Source: an uncultured Lachnospiraceae bacterium (GTDB taxonomy: Bacteria > Bacillota > Clostridia > Lachnospirales > Lachnospiraceae). Taken from it: a stretch of 64,000 nucleotides of DNA. The notes under the pieces were generated by a model. It worked only from the letters and a program-made list of their open reading frames with translations. It was not told where the DNA came from and searched no databases. Of the stretch, positions 34,481 through 42,493 are shown piece after piece. Within the stretch, counting starts at the first letter, position 1; each line of letters opens with the position of its first letter. The stretch is taken from the NCBI GenBank assembly GCA_900539715.1, contig UQDA01000011.1, positions 28,729-92,728 on the forward strand, read 5' to 3'. The position numbers were made by a program, and so were the translations under genes.

Positions 34481-36753
34481 TACTGGTTATCCTCCGCTTC
34501 CTCGATCTTCCGGATGATCTCCTCTGCCACCCGTTCAATATCCTGTTCGCTTCTGACCTCCATATGCTCCACGTTCACGTTGATGTTCCGGCTGCCGCCC
34601 TGAACCTGTTGCGTCACCGGATTTGACAATATCTTACTGCCTCCCGGCAGGTTTACCAGCTCCGGCCCATGCTCGCCTACAGTGGTCCATCCGCCTGAAA
34701 AGTATGATGTTCCTGTGGCATTCGCCGCCGGTGTTTCCTTGGACTTTCCGCTGCCAAATATGCCGCGCACCTTACTCACTGCGCCGCTGACAGCCTTGAC
34801 CGCCCCGCCGAATGCATCTGCAAGCCCCTGCACGATCGGACCGATCACTGCCCACACCTGTTCGATCACGCCCTGAATGTACGGGAATGCCCATCCGACT
34901 GCATCTGCAACCAGCCCGACACCTTCTATCACAAGCCCGAGGATAGGCTCCGCAACTGTCCAGATTGCTGAAAGCTGCCCTGATATGGCTGGCGCAACTG
35001 TCTCGAAGACCTGCTGCAGGATTCCTGCCTTTCCCCCAATGATGCCGAATATCTCAGCAACCTTAGAACCAACGCCAGATACAACTTCCGAAACGACCGG
35101 CATTACAACAGCAACTACGCTGCCGATCCCCGCAAATGCTGCCGCAAGGGGCGGGATCACCGATGTGGCAACCTCCGAAATGGCAAGCACCACCGGTTCC
35201 AGTGTCGGCAGGACTGCCATAAAAGAGTCCCGCAGGGATGCGATCGCTGGCTGCGCTACCGCAAAAGCCCCTGAAAACATACTGCCGATCCTGCCGACTA
35301 CAGGTGCACAGGCAGATACCGCATCCGATATACCGCTCGCCAGCGCGCCAAACATGGGACCGGCACGCTCGATCACGCCGCCCAGCGTCTCCGTGATCGC
35401 CGGCATACGGTCAATCAGCCCCTGCATCGCTCCCTGTACATATGGCAGCGCTTTCTCGCCAAGGCTGGTCAGCATCACGCTTCCGGCGTTCTTTAGCTTC
35501 GATGCCATCGCCGACACTGAATTTGTCTGGATCTTAAATGCCCGGTCTGTTGCCCCGGCCGCTTCCCCCACCGCCGCCGTTTTTTCCGCAAAGGCGTCTG
35601 CCTGCGCCCCTGTCAGCGCCAGTACCGCATTTTTAGATTCGATACTGGAAAACAGGTTTGCAAAGGCAACCTCATCCCCTTTGACGGATTCTTTCAGCTT
35701 TGTCAGTATCCCGCCCAGCCCTTCGCTTTCCAGCGCCGCTGCCCCCGATGTATACCCCATCTTTTTGAGGGCTTTTTCCATCTGGGAGGACGGGCTTAAA
35801 AATTCCTGCATCGTCGCCCGCAGCTGTGTCGTCACTTCCGCAGTGCCGCCGGTAACGCCCGTCAGCGTCGCCATCGCGCCAAACAGCTCTTCCTGGCTGA
35901 CCTTCATGGTCGCCGCCAGCGGGACAACCTGCCCCATGCTGCTTGCCAGTTCCGGGAAGGATGTCTGCCCCAGCTTCACGGTCAGGAATGCCAGATCGGA
36001 TGCCTTCTGCAGCGCTGCTGCAGAGGTATCCCCATATCCTTTCGTGACCGCTGAAAGCATGTTGACGGAATCGGTTGTCGTTGCATTCCCGGCTTTTGCC
36101 GCTTTGGCGGCAATCTCCAGCTGCTTTACGGATTCCGCAGATTCCCCGAACGCCGACACGACCTGATATAAGCCATCCGTAAGGTCTGACGTGGCTGCGC
36201 CTGTATCAATGGATACCTGTTTGAGCTGCTTCGACATCCCCTGCAGCTTTCCCTGCACATCCCCGTCCAGCAGTGTACCCACATTCTGCATCTGGCTCTG
36301 GAAGGACGCGGCCTGCGTCCCTGCCGCGCCTGCCGCCAGCATAAAAGCGCCAAGCGCTGCCGTTGTCCCGACCAGCGCCCCTTTGCCGATGGCTTTCATC
36401 GCCTTCTGGCCGCCTTTTACGACCAGCTGCACCACTTTGGTCGATTTGATCTTATCCAGCTGGCTCTTTACCTTTTTGACCTTATCGACCGCATGCTCTG
36501 TTTTCGCCCGTACCTCGATGGTCTTCTTAGCCAGCGGCTGCAGCTTTTTTTTGACCCCTTCGATTGCCTTATATGCTGAAGAATTTTTTATCCTCAGCTC
36601 TTTTTCCCTGATTTTCTTTTTATCAAGCTTTTCGAGTTCTTTTTTTGCCTTCTCAACTTCGCCCCTGTAACCGCGTGTGGATTCCTTCGCCTGTTTCATG
36701 ACGCCGGATACGTTATCCTTCACTGACAGGACAGCACCAAAAACCTCCTTCAA
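34480..36753 (-). CDS. Tail tape measure protein
   Basis: 757 residues from a TTG start (RBS GAGGTGG). Lys-rich coiled coil in the first ~110 residues, TMP core (ATSDLTDGLYQVVSAFGESA; AEVTTQLRATMQEFLSPSSQ), then long alternating hydrophobic/Ala-rich segments and a C-terminal GEHGPELVNLPGGS motif typical of tape measures. Its length sets the tail length. It starts 11 bp after the frameshifted chaperone stop. Confidence 0.92.
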   Translation of the reverse strand: MKEVFGAVLSVKDNVSGVMKQAKESTRGYRGEVEKAKKELEKLDKKKIREKELRIKNSSAYKAIEGVKKKLQPLAKKTIEVRAKTEHAVDKVKKVKSQLDKIKSTKVVQLVVKGGQKAMKAIGKGALVGTTAALGAFMLAAGAAGTQAASFQSQMQNVGTLLDGDVQGKLQGMSKQLKQVSIDTGAATSDLTDGLYQVVSAFGESAESVKQLEIAAKAAKAGNATTTDSVNMLSAVTKGYGDTSAAALQKASDLAFLTVKLGQTSFPELASSMGQVVPLAATMKVSQEELFGAMATLTGVTGGTAEVTTQLRATMQEFLSPSSQMEKALKKMGYTSGAAALESEGLGGILTKLKESVKGDEVAFANLFSSIESKNAVLALTGAQADAFAEKTAAVGEAAGATDRAFKIQTNSVSAMASKLKNAGSVMLTSLGEKALPYVQGAMQGLIDRMPAITETLGGVIERAGPMFGALASGISDAVSACAPVVGRIGSMFSGAFAVAQPAIASLRDSFMAVLPTLEPVVLAISEVATSVIPPLAAAFAGIGSVVAVVMPVVSEVVSGVGSKVAEIFGIIGGKAGILQQVFETVAPAISGQLSAIWTVAEPILGLVIEGVGLVADAVGWAFPYIQGVIEQVWAVIGPIVQGLADAFGGAVKAVSGAVSKVRGIFGSGKSKETPAANATGTSYFSGGWTTVGEHGPELVNLPGGSKILSNPVTQQVQGGSRNINVNVEHMEVRSEQDIERVAEEIIRKIEEAEDNQ

Positions 36754-36763
36754 TCAATCCACC

Positions 36764-37359
36764 TCATTTTCCGGGCAATAAAATAGAGAGTGCCTCTAAA
36801 AAGGCATCCCTCATATCTTCCTTGCGCTGCTCCCTGTTCAGTTCCGCAATCGCCTGCATGATGTCCTGCTCCATGCGGGGCATGGCAAAGATCTCTTCCG
36901 GCCGGTATCCCCTCTCCATCCAATATCCTGCAAGCCACATCTTACGGGACTGCTTTAAGAGTTTTTTATCTCCTCATCCTCCCGGATCACTTCAATCCCC
37001 GCAGTCCCCATCATCCCGGAAAGCTCCAGGACCTTGTTCACGATGTATGTGCGTTCTGCCCCGGTAAACATTTCCGTGATCTTATAGTGCTGTTTCAGCG
37101 TGCCTTCCTCCACAAGGATCTTCGCCGCATTCTGCAGCGTGGGGGACGCCATGTAGATCGTATATTTGTCCACTTCAAGGGATTCGTCGGAAAATTCCAT
37201 ACAATCCCTCACCTCTTCCTCTGTCAGTCCCCGGATTTCAACCTCCATACCAATCGACTTAACCATAAGACGCATGGTGCGGAGCTTCTTGCGCTCCTCA
37301 ATCCGCTCTGCCGCCTTCCGTGCAAACGCCTCAAATATTGCATTTTTCTCATTCGCCAT
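36764..37359 (-). CDS. Tail assembly chaperone, long -1 frameshift product
   Basis: Ribosomes slipping -1 on A AAA AAC (36967-36961) leave the 0 frame before its stop and read CTC TTA AAG..., giving 133 + 65 = 198 residues. The second-frame part (LLKQSRKMWLAGYWMERGYR ... EALSILLPGK) has no start of its own and is clearly protein-like. This matches the G/GT arrangement of tail chaperones just upstream of tape measure genes; both forms are needed for tail assembly in other phages. Confidence 0.85.
36955..37359 (-). CDS. Tail assembly chaperone, short form (XkdN-like)
   Basis: 134 residues from ATG 37359 (GGAGG at correct distance; the longer in-frame start at 37377 is less likely). Text EVEIRGLTEEEVRDCMEFSD is typical of XkdN/DUF family chaperones between tail tube and tape measure. 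Ends two codons after the slippery site. Confidence 0.88.
   Translation of the reverse strand: MANEKNAIFEAFARKAAERIEERKKLRTMRLMVKSIGMEVEIRGLTEEEVRDCMEFSDESLEVDKYTIYMASPTLQNAAKILVEEGTLKQHYKITEMFTGAERTYIVNKVLELSGMMGTAGIEVIREDEEIKNS
36961..36967 (-). other. -1 frameshift slippery heptamer
   Basis: A AAA AAC in the zero frame of the chaperone gene, 3 nt before the UAA stop. It fits X XXY YYZ. Confidence 0.85.
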
Positions 37360-37373
37360 GTTCTTATCCTCCA

Positions 37374-37811
37374 TCACTGTGCATTAATCTCATCCAACAG
37401 AACCATATCCGATGGTGTAAAAACAAAAGGGTACTCCTGTTTGACAACCGCTCCCTTTTCCCACTCCAGACCAAACTCAGAAAACGCTACATTCCCAATC
37501 TGGTATCGCTCCGTCTGTCCCCCGGTCGCATCCGGGTCTTTCAGCTTTGTAATGATAGTCCCTCTCGGGTCTTTCCCTTTACTGATATCTCTACGTACAT
37601 CCTCAAACCGGGTGAACGCCTTTACCAGCGTCAGGGTTCCTTCCCCTTTCTGACCGGTGATCTTTGTGTCCACATCCATCCCGATCTGTACGTCTTCCCT
37701 ATTTACCGTTACTTTCGCGGCAATCTTGGTCGCTTCGGCGATTTTAAAGCCGTTGTACCAGATTTCTGCCCATGTGCCGCTCAACGTCTTATTGCCCTTT
37801 AATTCCTGCAT
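37374..37811 (-). CDS. Tail tube protein (XkdM-like)
   Basis: 145 residues, MQELKGNKTLSGTWAEIWYN start with TGQKGEGTLTLVKAFTRF, typical of XkdM tail tubes. Follows the sheath gene by 8 bp. Confidence 0.9.
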   Translation of the reverse strand: MQELKGNKTLSGTWAEIWYNGFKIAEATKIAAKVTVNREDVQIGMDVDTKITGQKGEGTLTLVKAFTRFEDVRRDISKGKDPRGTIITKLKDPDATGGQTERYQIGNVAFSEFGLEWEKGAVVKQEYPFVFTPSDMVLLDEINAQ

Positions 37812-37819
37812 GGCTCCTC

Positions 37820-38896
37820 CTACATATTCATCTTAAGGGTCAGGTCTTCCATCGCGTCTAAAAACCTGCACGCTCCTGTCAGGAAGAGATACGAGCCCGT
37901 ATTTGCTTCCCGTATCTGAGTGTCGGTCATTTCCTCCGTGTCGATCCCCTGCCTTTTCAGGTACTCCCGGTTCGCCTCCAGGTCAACTTCAACAAAGTTA
38001 TCCCCGGTCTCATCCAGCACGCTGCCCTCCATCTTTTTCAGGTAATCGTTGACCGCCCCGACAAACATCTGCTTGTTGTCATAGCTATTGACCACCTTGC
38101 CCACATATTCATCTTCAAACGTCGTGTAGATATCGTGGATGATCACATCCATCCCCTCCACGATCTTGATCTTTTTCAGGTCTTCCGGCCGTTCCTCCGT
38201 TATGCTGGTCAGACTTGTCACGCCTCGTCCCAGCTTATACTTCTCCCCGTCGAAGACGACTACCAGTTTGCCAGCGTCCACTTCTGCCCCCGCATCTGCA
38301 GGCAGCTTCGCGTCCACCACTTCCGGAAGCTCATAATAGGTGCAGCTCCTGTCAAGGGGCAGCCCTGCCAGGATCCCTGCGACCCTGCAGCAATACTCTG
38401 CGCCCGTATAGGTCTGTACCTCATCCTGATTCTCCCACAGTGCAGTGACACCTGTAGTCGCAAAATTGACCACATGGGGATCGTCCGCAGCGCAGTCCGG
38501 CAGCACCGCCTTCGCTTTCTTCCCCTGCTTCCTTACCGCTTCCAGATACGCCTGCAACGCTTCCTTGTCCCCTGCCGTATATGCCGGGTATGCAAGATAA
38601 TCAATGTTGAGCGGCAAGATTTCTTTCAAGGTGCCTGCAAGGTCCGGCGTCTCCTCATCCTTTAACAGCCGGACTGCCACCACGCGCTGGGGGCTTCCTT
38701 TAAACACCAGTTCAAGCACCTTTAAACTCTCTTTTGTCCAGTCCTCCTGCACCACATCCCGCCACCGCCTGTACGGCGTCAGCATCTGGTTCTTCGTTGT
38801 GTCATCCAAAACCACCGCCACCATTCCACGGCTGCCGCTCCGGATGGCGGTATCAGCCTTCCGCTGGAAGCTGATGATGATCTCCGGTAATCCCAT
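37820..38896 (-). CDS. Contractile tail sheath protein
   Basis: 358 residues. Starts GLPEIIISFQRKADTAIRSG and has the sheath fold region ILPLNIDYLAYPAYTAGD and KNNQMF-like SYDNKQMFVGAVNDYL; typical of PBSX XkdK-like sheaths. With the tube gene it identifies the virion as a myovirus. Confidence 0.92.
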   Translation of the reverse strand: MGLPEIIISFQRKADTAIRSGSRGMVAVVLDDTTKNQMLTPYRRWRDVVQEDWTKESLKVLELVFKGSPQRVVAVRLLKDEETPDLAGTLKEILPLNIDYLAYPAYTAGDKEALQAYLEAVRKQGKKAKAVLPDCAADDPHVVNFATTGVTALWENQDEVQTYTGAEYCCRVAGILAGLPLDRSCTYYELPEVVDAKLPADAGAEVDAGKLVVVFDGEKYKLGRGVTSLTSITEERPEDLKKIKIVEGMDVIIHDIYTTFEDEYVGKVVNSYDNKQMFVGAVNDYLKKMEGSVLDETGDNFVEVDLEANREYLKRQGIDTEEMTDTQIREANTGSYLFLTGACRFLDAMEDLTLKMNM

Positions 38897-39323
38897 CCCT
38901 GTTCCTCCAATCTATCTCTAATCTTGTTCCCACCGGCTCCGGTACCTCAAAGGGAACCGTGTCGGTAAATGCCATGGTCATCATATAATGCCCGATGTCG
39001 TCTGTGACTGCCATTTGGCTGCTGCAGGTAAACGCCCTATCCCCGATCCTGAAAAACGGGCTAAAGATCCCGTCCAGCCGTTCCAGCATGGCGTATATTT
39101 TTTTATTTGACGTGTGCAGCTCCTCCATGTAGGAAATGTCCACAAGGATCTGCTTGTCCCGCCACATCCCGGCAGCCGCAGCCCCATAATTTAACGGCGT
39201 CAGCTGCACATGCAAAAGCGGGAAGCGTTTCGCCTGCGTCACATCCTCGCCTGTGATATTTTCCACGTCCGTCCCAGACCGCAGCAGCCTTATGATCCCG
39301 GCGCGTATTTCCTCCAGTGTCAT
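38853..39323 (-). CDS. Tail terminator/completion protein
   Basis: 156 residues from ATG 39323. Position between HK97 gp10-like and sheath genes and the text TLEEIRAGIIRLLRSGTDVE with MAVTDDIGHYMMTMAFTDTV suggest the tail terminator (DUF6838-like). Overlaps the sheath start by 44 bp. Confidence 0.7.
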   Translation of the reverse strand: MTLEEIRAGIIRLLRSGTDVENITGEDVTQAKRFPLLHVQLTPLNYGAAAAGMWRDKQILVDISYMEELHTSNKKIYAMLERLDGIFSPFFRIGDRAFTCSSQMAVTDDIGHYMMTMAFTDTVPFEVPEPVGTRLEIDWRNRDGITGDHHQLPAEG

Positions 39324-39327
39324 CCCA

Positions 39328-39717
39328 TCAGCCTCCCATGCCATTTTTCAGGACGTCTGCCATCTCCTGCAGGTCATCTGCCATGTAAGTGTCCTTATAT
39401 GCCGCGATCCCCTGCTCCAGCATATGCCGCCCGTCCGTTTTCCCTACCGTTTTGCCATGGGATACGATCCGGTGCCCGTTGTTTACCGCCTCTGCATAAT
39501 CTGCATCATTTTCAAGGATGATCACTACATCATTCCCTCGCTTTTCTGCCGATGAACGCCAACGCCGTCTCAGGTTGCCCGTTATGACTGGCGTTTTTCG
39601 CTTGACCTCCCGGACACATTTCTGTCCCATTCGCCCGGCAACAGTCAGCACTTTCCCGGACTCCCATGCGTTCAACCCCCGGTCAAAGGCACGCTCCAGA
39701 TCCTCCAGGCTTCTCAT
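39328..39717 (-). CDS. HK97 gp10-like head-tail protein
   Basis: 129 residues; VREVKRKTPVITGNLRRRW is the signature of the HK97 gp10 family, which includes head-tail connector components. Confidence 0.85.
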   Translation of the reverse strand: MRSLEDLERAFDRGLNAWESGKVLTVAGRMGQKCVREVKRKTPVITGNLRRRWRSSAEKRGNDVVIILENDADYAEAVNNGHRIVSHGKTVGKTDGRHMLEQGIAAYKDTYMADDLQEMADVLKNGMGG

Positions 39718-40076
39718 GCCAGCCCCTCTGTCTGGATGGGCGTCTCCCCGTGGGAGATATAAGCAAAGGTCCTACCGGTTACTCCCTGAACCGTCTGCCC
39801 CGCCTCCGTGACCACCACCGCAATGTCATTGTCCTCCAGCAGGATCCCCGGGGGCGTAAACAGCACAGCGCCCATCTGGCGCTCGCTGTGGAACTCCTGC
39901 CGGTCCGGCTTATTGTTCCCCGACTGGCTCAGGGCGCAGAGGACGTCTTTATAGACTACTTCCTCCAGTTCAACGCTTTCCTGCGTCTGCGGATCCCTTC
40001 CCAGCCGCTTCCTTATCACCGTCAGCCTGTCGTGGTACGTTTTTTGCAGCAGATCTGCTTCCTTTTTTCCTCTCAT
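39714..40076 (-). CDS. Head closure / head-tail joining protein
   Basis: 120 residues, QKTYHDRLTVIRKRLGRDPQ at the start and GILLEDNDIAVV in the middle; small beta proteins of this size after the DNA-packaging adaptor are XkdH/gp16-like head stoppers. A 51-codon frame (ATG 40125) with a better ribosome site runs into its first third in another frame, which may couple its translation. Confidence 0.7.
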   Translation of the reverse strand: MRGKKEADLLQKTYHDRLTVIRKRLGRDPQTQESVELEEVVYKDVLCALSQSGNNKPDRQEFHSERQMGAVLFTPPGILLEDNDIAVVVTEAGQTVQGVTGRTFAYISHGETPIQTEGLA

Positions 40077-40136
40077 CTTTGACCGCCTTCCCTGCTGTCT
40101 TAAATTTTAAATCTTCAAACCTCATATCCGCCTCCC

Positions 40137-40472
40137 TTACAGGACGCGCAGCCTGCGGAACTTACAGCAGATATCCCGCTCTTCCTGCGACATGTCATCC
40201 TGCGATATGGCCATTCCATAGGTGATCTGGGTATCCCCCCGCTTGATCGCCGCCACGTTGTCGCCATTGTCCCGCTCAAAAGCACGCTCGACCATGTGGC
40301 GCACCACATATTCCAACTGCCACGGGAATACGTCGCGGTTGCAGAACAACGTGACCGCCGTTACTGCATCCTCCAGCATCAGGCGCAGGACCGGGTCGTT
40401 TTCCTCCCCGGTCACACCGATCCTGAGCTTTACTTTTTTCAGCATTTCATCCCAGTCAATCGTTGCTGTCAT
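40137..40472 (-). CDS. Head-tail adaptor (gp6/YqbG-like)
   Basis: 111 residues from ATG 40472. IDWDEMLKKVKLRIGVTGEE then EDAVTAVTLFCNRDVFPWQL matches phage gp6 DNA-packaging/adaptor proteins. Overlaps the upstream gene by 17 bp. Confidence 0.8.
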   Translation of the reverse strand: MTATIDWDEMLKKVKLRIGVTGEENDPVLRLMLEDAVTAVTLFCNRDVFPWQLEYVVRHMVERAFERDNGDNVAAIKRGDTQITYGMAISQDDMSQEERDICCKFRRLRVL

Positions 40473-40716
40473 CCTTTTCTGCCGTCTCCTTTGCTTTCCC
40501 CCTGTTAGAGCCTTTTCCGGATGCCTTTTTCTCCCCTGTCTGTACCTCTTCTGCAGGAGCAGCTTCCTCCTCCCCGGATCCTTCCGTCCCTTCCTGTGCT
40601 GTATGGGCAGCCTTCCGGATGGGGTCCTCAACAAATCCCTTTTCCTTCAGCTCTTCTGCCTCTGCCTCACTTGCTGCATAACGTACCATGTTCAGCCTTC
40701 TCATCCGCTTCTTCAT
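40456..40716 (-). CDS. Small Glu/Lys-rich head-region protein
   Basis: 86 residues from ATG 40716, which overlaps the capsid stop (ATGA). Starts KKRMRRLNMVRYAASEAEAE, then a low-complexity charged C-terminal half (GSGEEEAAPAEEVQTGEKKA). Similar small proteins follow capsid genes in Firmicutes phages; role unknown. Confidence 0.75.
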   Translation of the reverse strand: MKKRMRRLNMVRYAASEAEAEELKEKGFVEDPIRKAAHTAQEGTEGSGEEEAAPAEEVQTGEKKASGKGSNRGKAKETAEKDDSND

Positions 40717-41636
40717 CCTACTGCCTCCGCATTTACCAGACATCTTTCATACCTTGCCTTCGGCAGCCAAAGCTCATGGTACCGGCGGTATCCGATAAAC
40801 CATGCGTCCGCTTTCTGGAAAGTATCCGGGTCAAATATCTTCATCTTGTCCTGCTTTGTCACTGCGATCGGCGCATTCTGGGGCGTAATGATCCAGTTGA
40901 TGTTCTTTGCGGCTTCATCCGGCGCAAAGCCCCCGTTTTCCTCCCCGCCGCTCTTACCATCGCGGAATACATAAGCAGTCTTCATCCGGGCAGAGGGCAC
41001 CGGTCTGAGATAGCAGTTGTCAATCTGGTTCAGGTTCGTCTGGATTTTCCCTGCCGTAAACTGTGCTGCATTGACCACCTTCTGGTACTTCGCATTTTTT
41101 TCCAGTCTCGACTTGACCGCCTGACGGATGGAGATGACCAGCGGGATCTCCTCGCCGATGACATCCCTTACCTTTGCGATGTCATCCATCAGCGCATCCC
41201 AGAGGGTATCATCTGCCACGGTATAGTCCGTATTTTTCCCGCCCTCCTTTAACAGTGCATACAGCTTGGAATAGCGGTACGCATCAATCTCCGGTACGAC
41301 CTGCTCTTTCTGGAAAAGACTCACCACACGGGTTGCGTTTGCGATAAAATTCGTCTCGTTGACGTCCATCGCATCCAGCTGGAAGGACGTGCCCCTGTCC
41401 TGGGTCATGGTGTAATCCTCAAATTTCAGGGTCACGGAGCCATCCGGATAACCTTTGTCCCTGTCATAATCCTTTAAGCCGGTCACTTCCATCTGCGGCA
41501 TTTTTACCTTGTTGCCGCCGTCATACTGCACCTGTCCTGCGTTCGCATCCATCCAGTTTGAGGTCAGCGCCGCCTCTGCCGCGTTGTCCAGGATGGTCTG
41601 GAGCTGTACCGCATACTCTAATGTGTTTAATGCCAT
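40713..41636 (-). CDS. Major capsid protein
   Basis: 307 residues from ATG 41636 (GGGGAGGA). Text NTLEYAVQLQTILDNAAEA, QYDGGNKVKMPQMEVTGLKD, TLKFEDYTMTQDRGTSFQLD and FQKADAWFIGYRRYHELWLP is typical of HK97-fold capsids of Clostridia phages. Preceded by the scaffold gene. Confidence 0.9.
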   Translation of the reverse strand: MALNTLEYAVQLQTILDNAAEAALTSNWMDANAGQVQYDGGNKVKMPQMEVTGLKDYDRDKGYPDGSVTLKFEDYTMTQDRGTSFQLDAMDVNETNFIANATRVVSLFQKEQVVPEIDAYRYSKLYALLKEGGKNTDYTVADDTLWDALMDDIAKVRDVIGEEIPLVISIRQAVKSRLEKNAKYQKVVNAAQFTAGKIQTNLNQIDNCYLRPVPSARMKTAYVFRDGKSGGEENGGFAPDEAAKNINWIITPQNAPIAVTKQDKMKIFDPDTFQKADAWFIGYRRYHELWLPKARYERCLVNAEAVG

Positions 41637-41652
41637 CTCTTTTTTCCTCCCC

Positions 41653-42171
41653 TTATGCCATGTATTTCTCAATCTCGGACTTCATATTTGTCCCGGACTG
41701 GCTGCCGTTGCCGCCCTGCGGCGTCTTGCCTGCCAGACGCTTTTCCACCTGCGCCTGCACCGCAGCGTCAAACTTTGTTTTAAAGGCGTCTGCATTCGCC
41801 TTGGTGGCCTTTAAGTCGCTGCCAAGGAGCATGTCCAGAAACTCTGCCGGGATCTGCTTTTCTGCCAGCACCTCACGGGCATCCGCCCTCAGCTCCCGGC
41901 GGGCAATGTCCGCTTCCCGTTTTGCCATCTTCTCCTCTGCCTGCTCCTGCTCATACTTTGCCTTGGCATCCTTGTCCATACCTGCCACCTTCAGGGCTTC
42001 CGCCACCGCTGCTTCCTGCGCTACCTTCTGGCGTTCGATCAGGTCGTCCACATATGCCTGGTCATAGGTCTTCGCCGCAGCTTCCGGCTTCTCCTGCACC
42101 GTGCCCTCTGCCGCTTCCTGTTTTTCCCCCGTTTCAGCGGCGGTTGTCGTTACTGTTTTTTCTTCTGCCAT
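41653..42171 (-). CDS. Capsid scaffold protein (DUF4355-like)
   Basis: 172 residues: acidic Ala/Glu-rich N-terminus, coiled-coil middle (AKYEQEQAEEKMAKREADIA), C-terminal EIEKYM capsid-binding tail. RBS AGGAGGAC. Directs capsid assembly. Confidence 0.87.
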   Translation of the reverse strand: MAEEKTVTTTAAETGEKQEAAEGTVQEKPEAAAKTYDQAYVDDLIERQKVAQEAAVAEALKVAGMDKDAKAKYEQEQAEEKMAKREADIARRELRADAREVLAEKQIPAEFLDMLLGSDLKATKANADAFKTKFDAAVQAQVEKRLAGKTPQGGNGSQSGTNMKSEIEKYMA

Positions 42172-42198
42172 TTGGTTGTCCTCCTAAAAATTTGTATA

Positions 42199-42229
42199 TA
42201 AAAAGGACTACACGTTTTGCGTGTAATCC
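42199..42229 (-). terminator. Terminator between immunity candidate and scaffold genes
   Basis: Minus-strand stem GGATTACACG / CGTGTAGTCC with CAAAA loop and TTTTTAT tail. It divides the head operon just before the most highly needed genes, so it may be partial, or a promoter for scaffold/capsid lies in the 27 bp between. Confidence 0.8.
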
Positions 42230-42244
42230 CTTTCCTACCATTAT

Positions 42245-42493
42245 TCACAATTTGCACCACGGCGGTGGCAACGGTCCATACCACTCCGGTCTGATTTTCT
42301 TCATCGGGATCCCTTTCTCAAGGCATTCCCGGATCGCCTCTTTTATTTCTTCATCCGTATAAAGTTCCGTTACACAGTAATCATCCCAGTCAAACTCCCC
42401 GAACCTTTCATCATATGCATCATATAGATCCAACAGTTCCTGATATTCCGGTGGAATTTCACGCTTTCTTCTCAGAACTTCCGGTATCTCCAT
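42245..42493 (-). CDS. Small acidic protein, candidate immunity protein for the MuF toxin
   Basis: 82 residues from ATG 42493 (GGAGGTGAT), overlapping the toxin gene end by 35 bp. Very acidic (EVLRRKREIPPEYQELLDLY, FDWDDYCVTELYTDEEI), ends PLPPPWCKL. No recognised domain. An overlapping small acidic gene right after a MuF protein with a toxin-like tail is the usual layout of toxin-immunity pairs; the pairing here is inference. Confidence 0.6.
   Translation of the reverse strand: MEIPEVLRRKREIPPEYQELLDLYDAYDERFGEFDWDDYCVTELYTDEEIKEAIRECLEKGIPMKKIRPEWYGPLPPPWCKL

Noticed and set aside
34877..36166. 429-codon plus-strand frame opposite the tape measure gene
   Set aside because: Ser/Thr/Ala/Pro-rich shadow of a coding strand with biased codon use; no ribosome site and no known family.
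39970..40125. 51-codon ATG frame with a strong ribosome site before the head closure gene
   Set aside because: Basic low-complexity text and near-complete overlap with the head closure gene; more likely a coupling leader than a functional gene.
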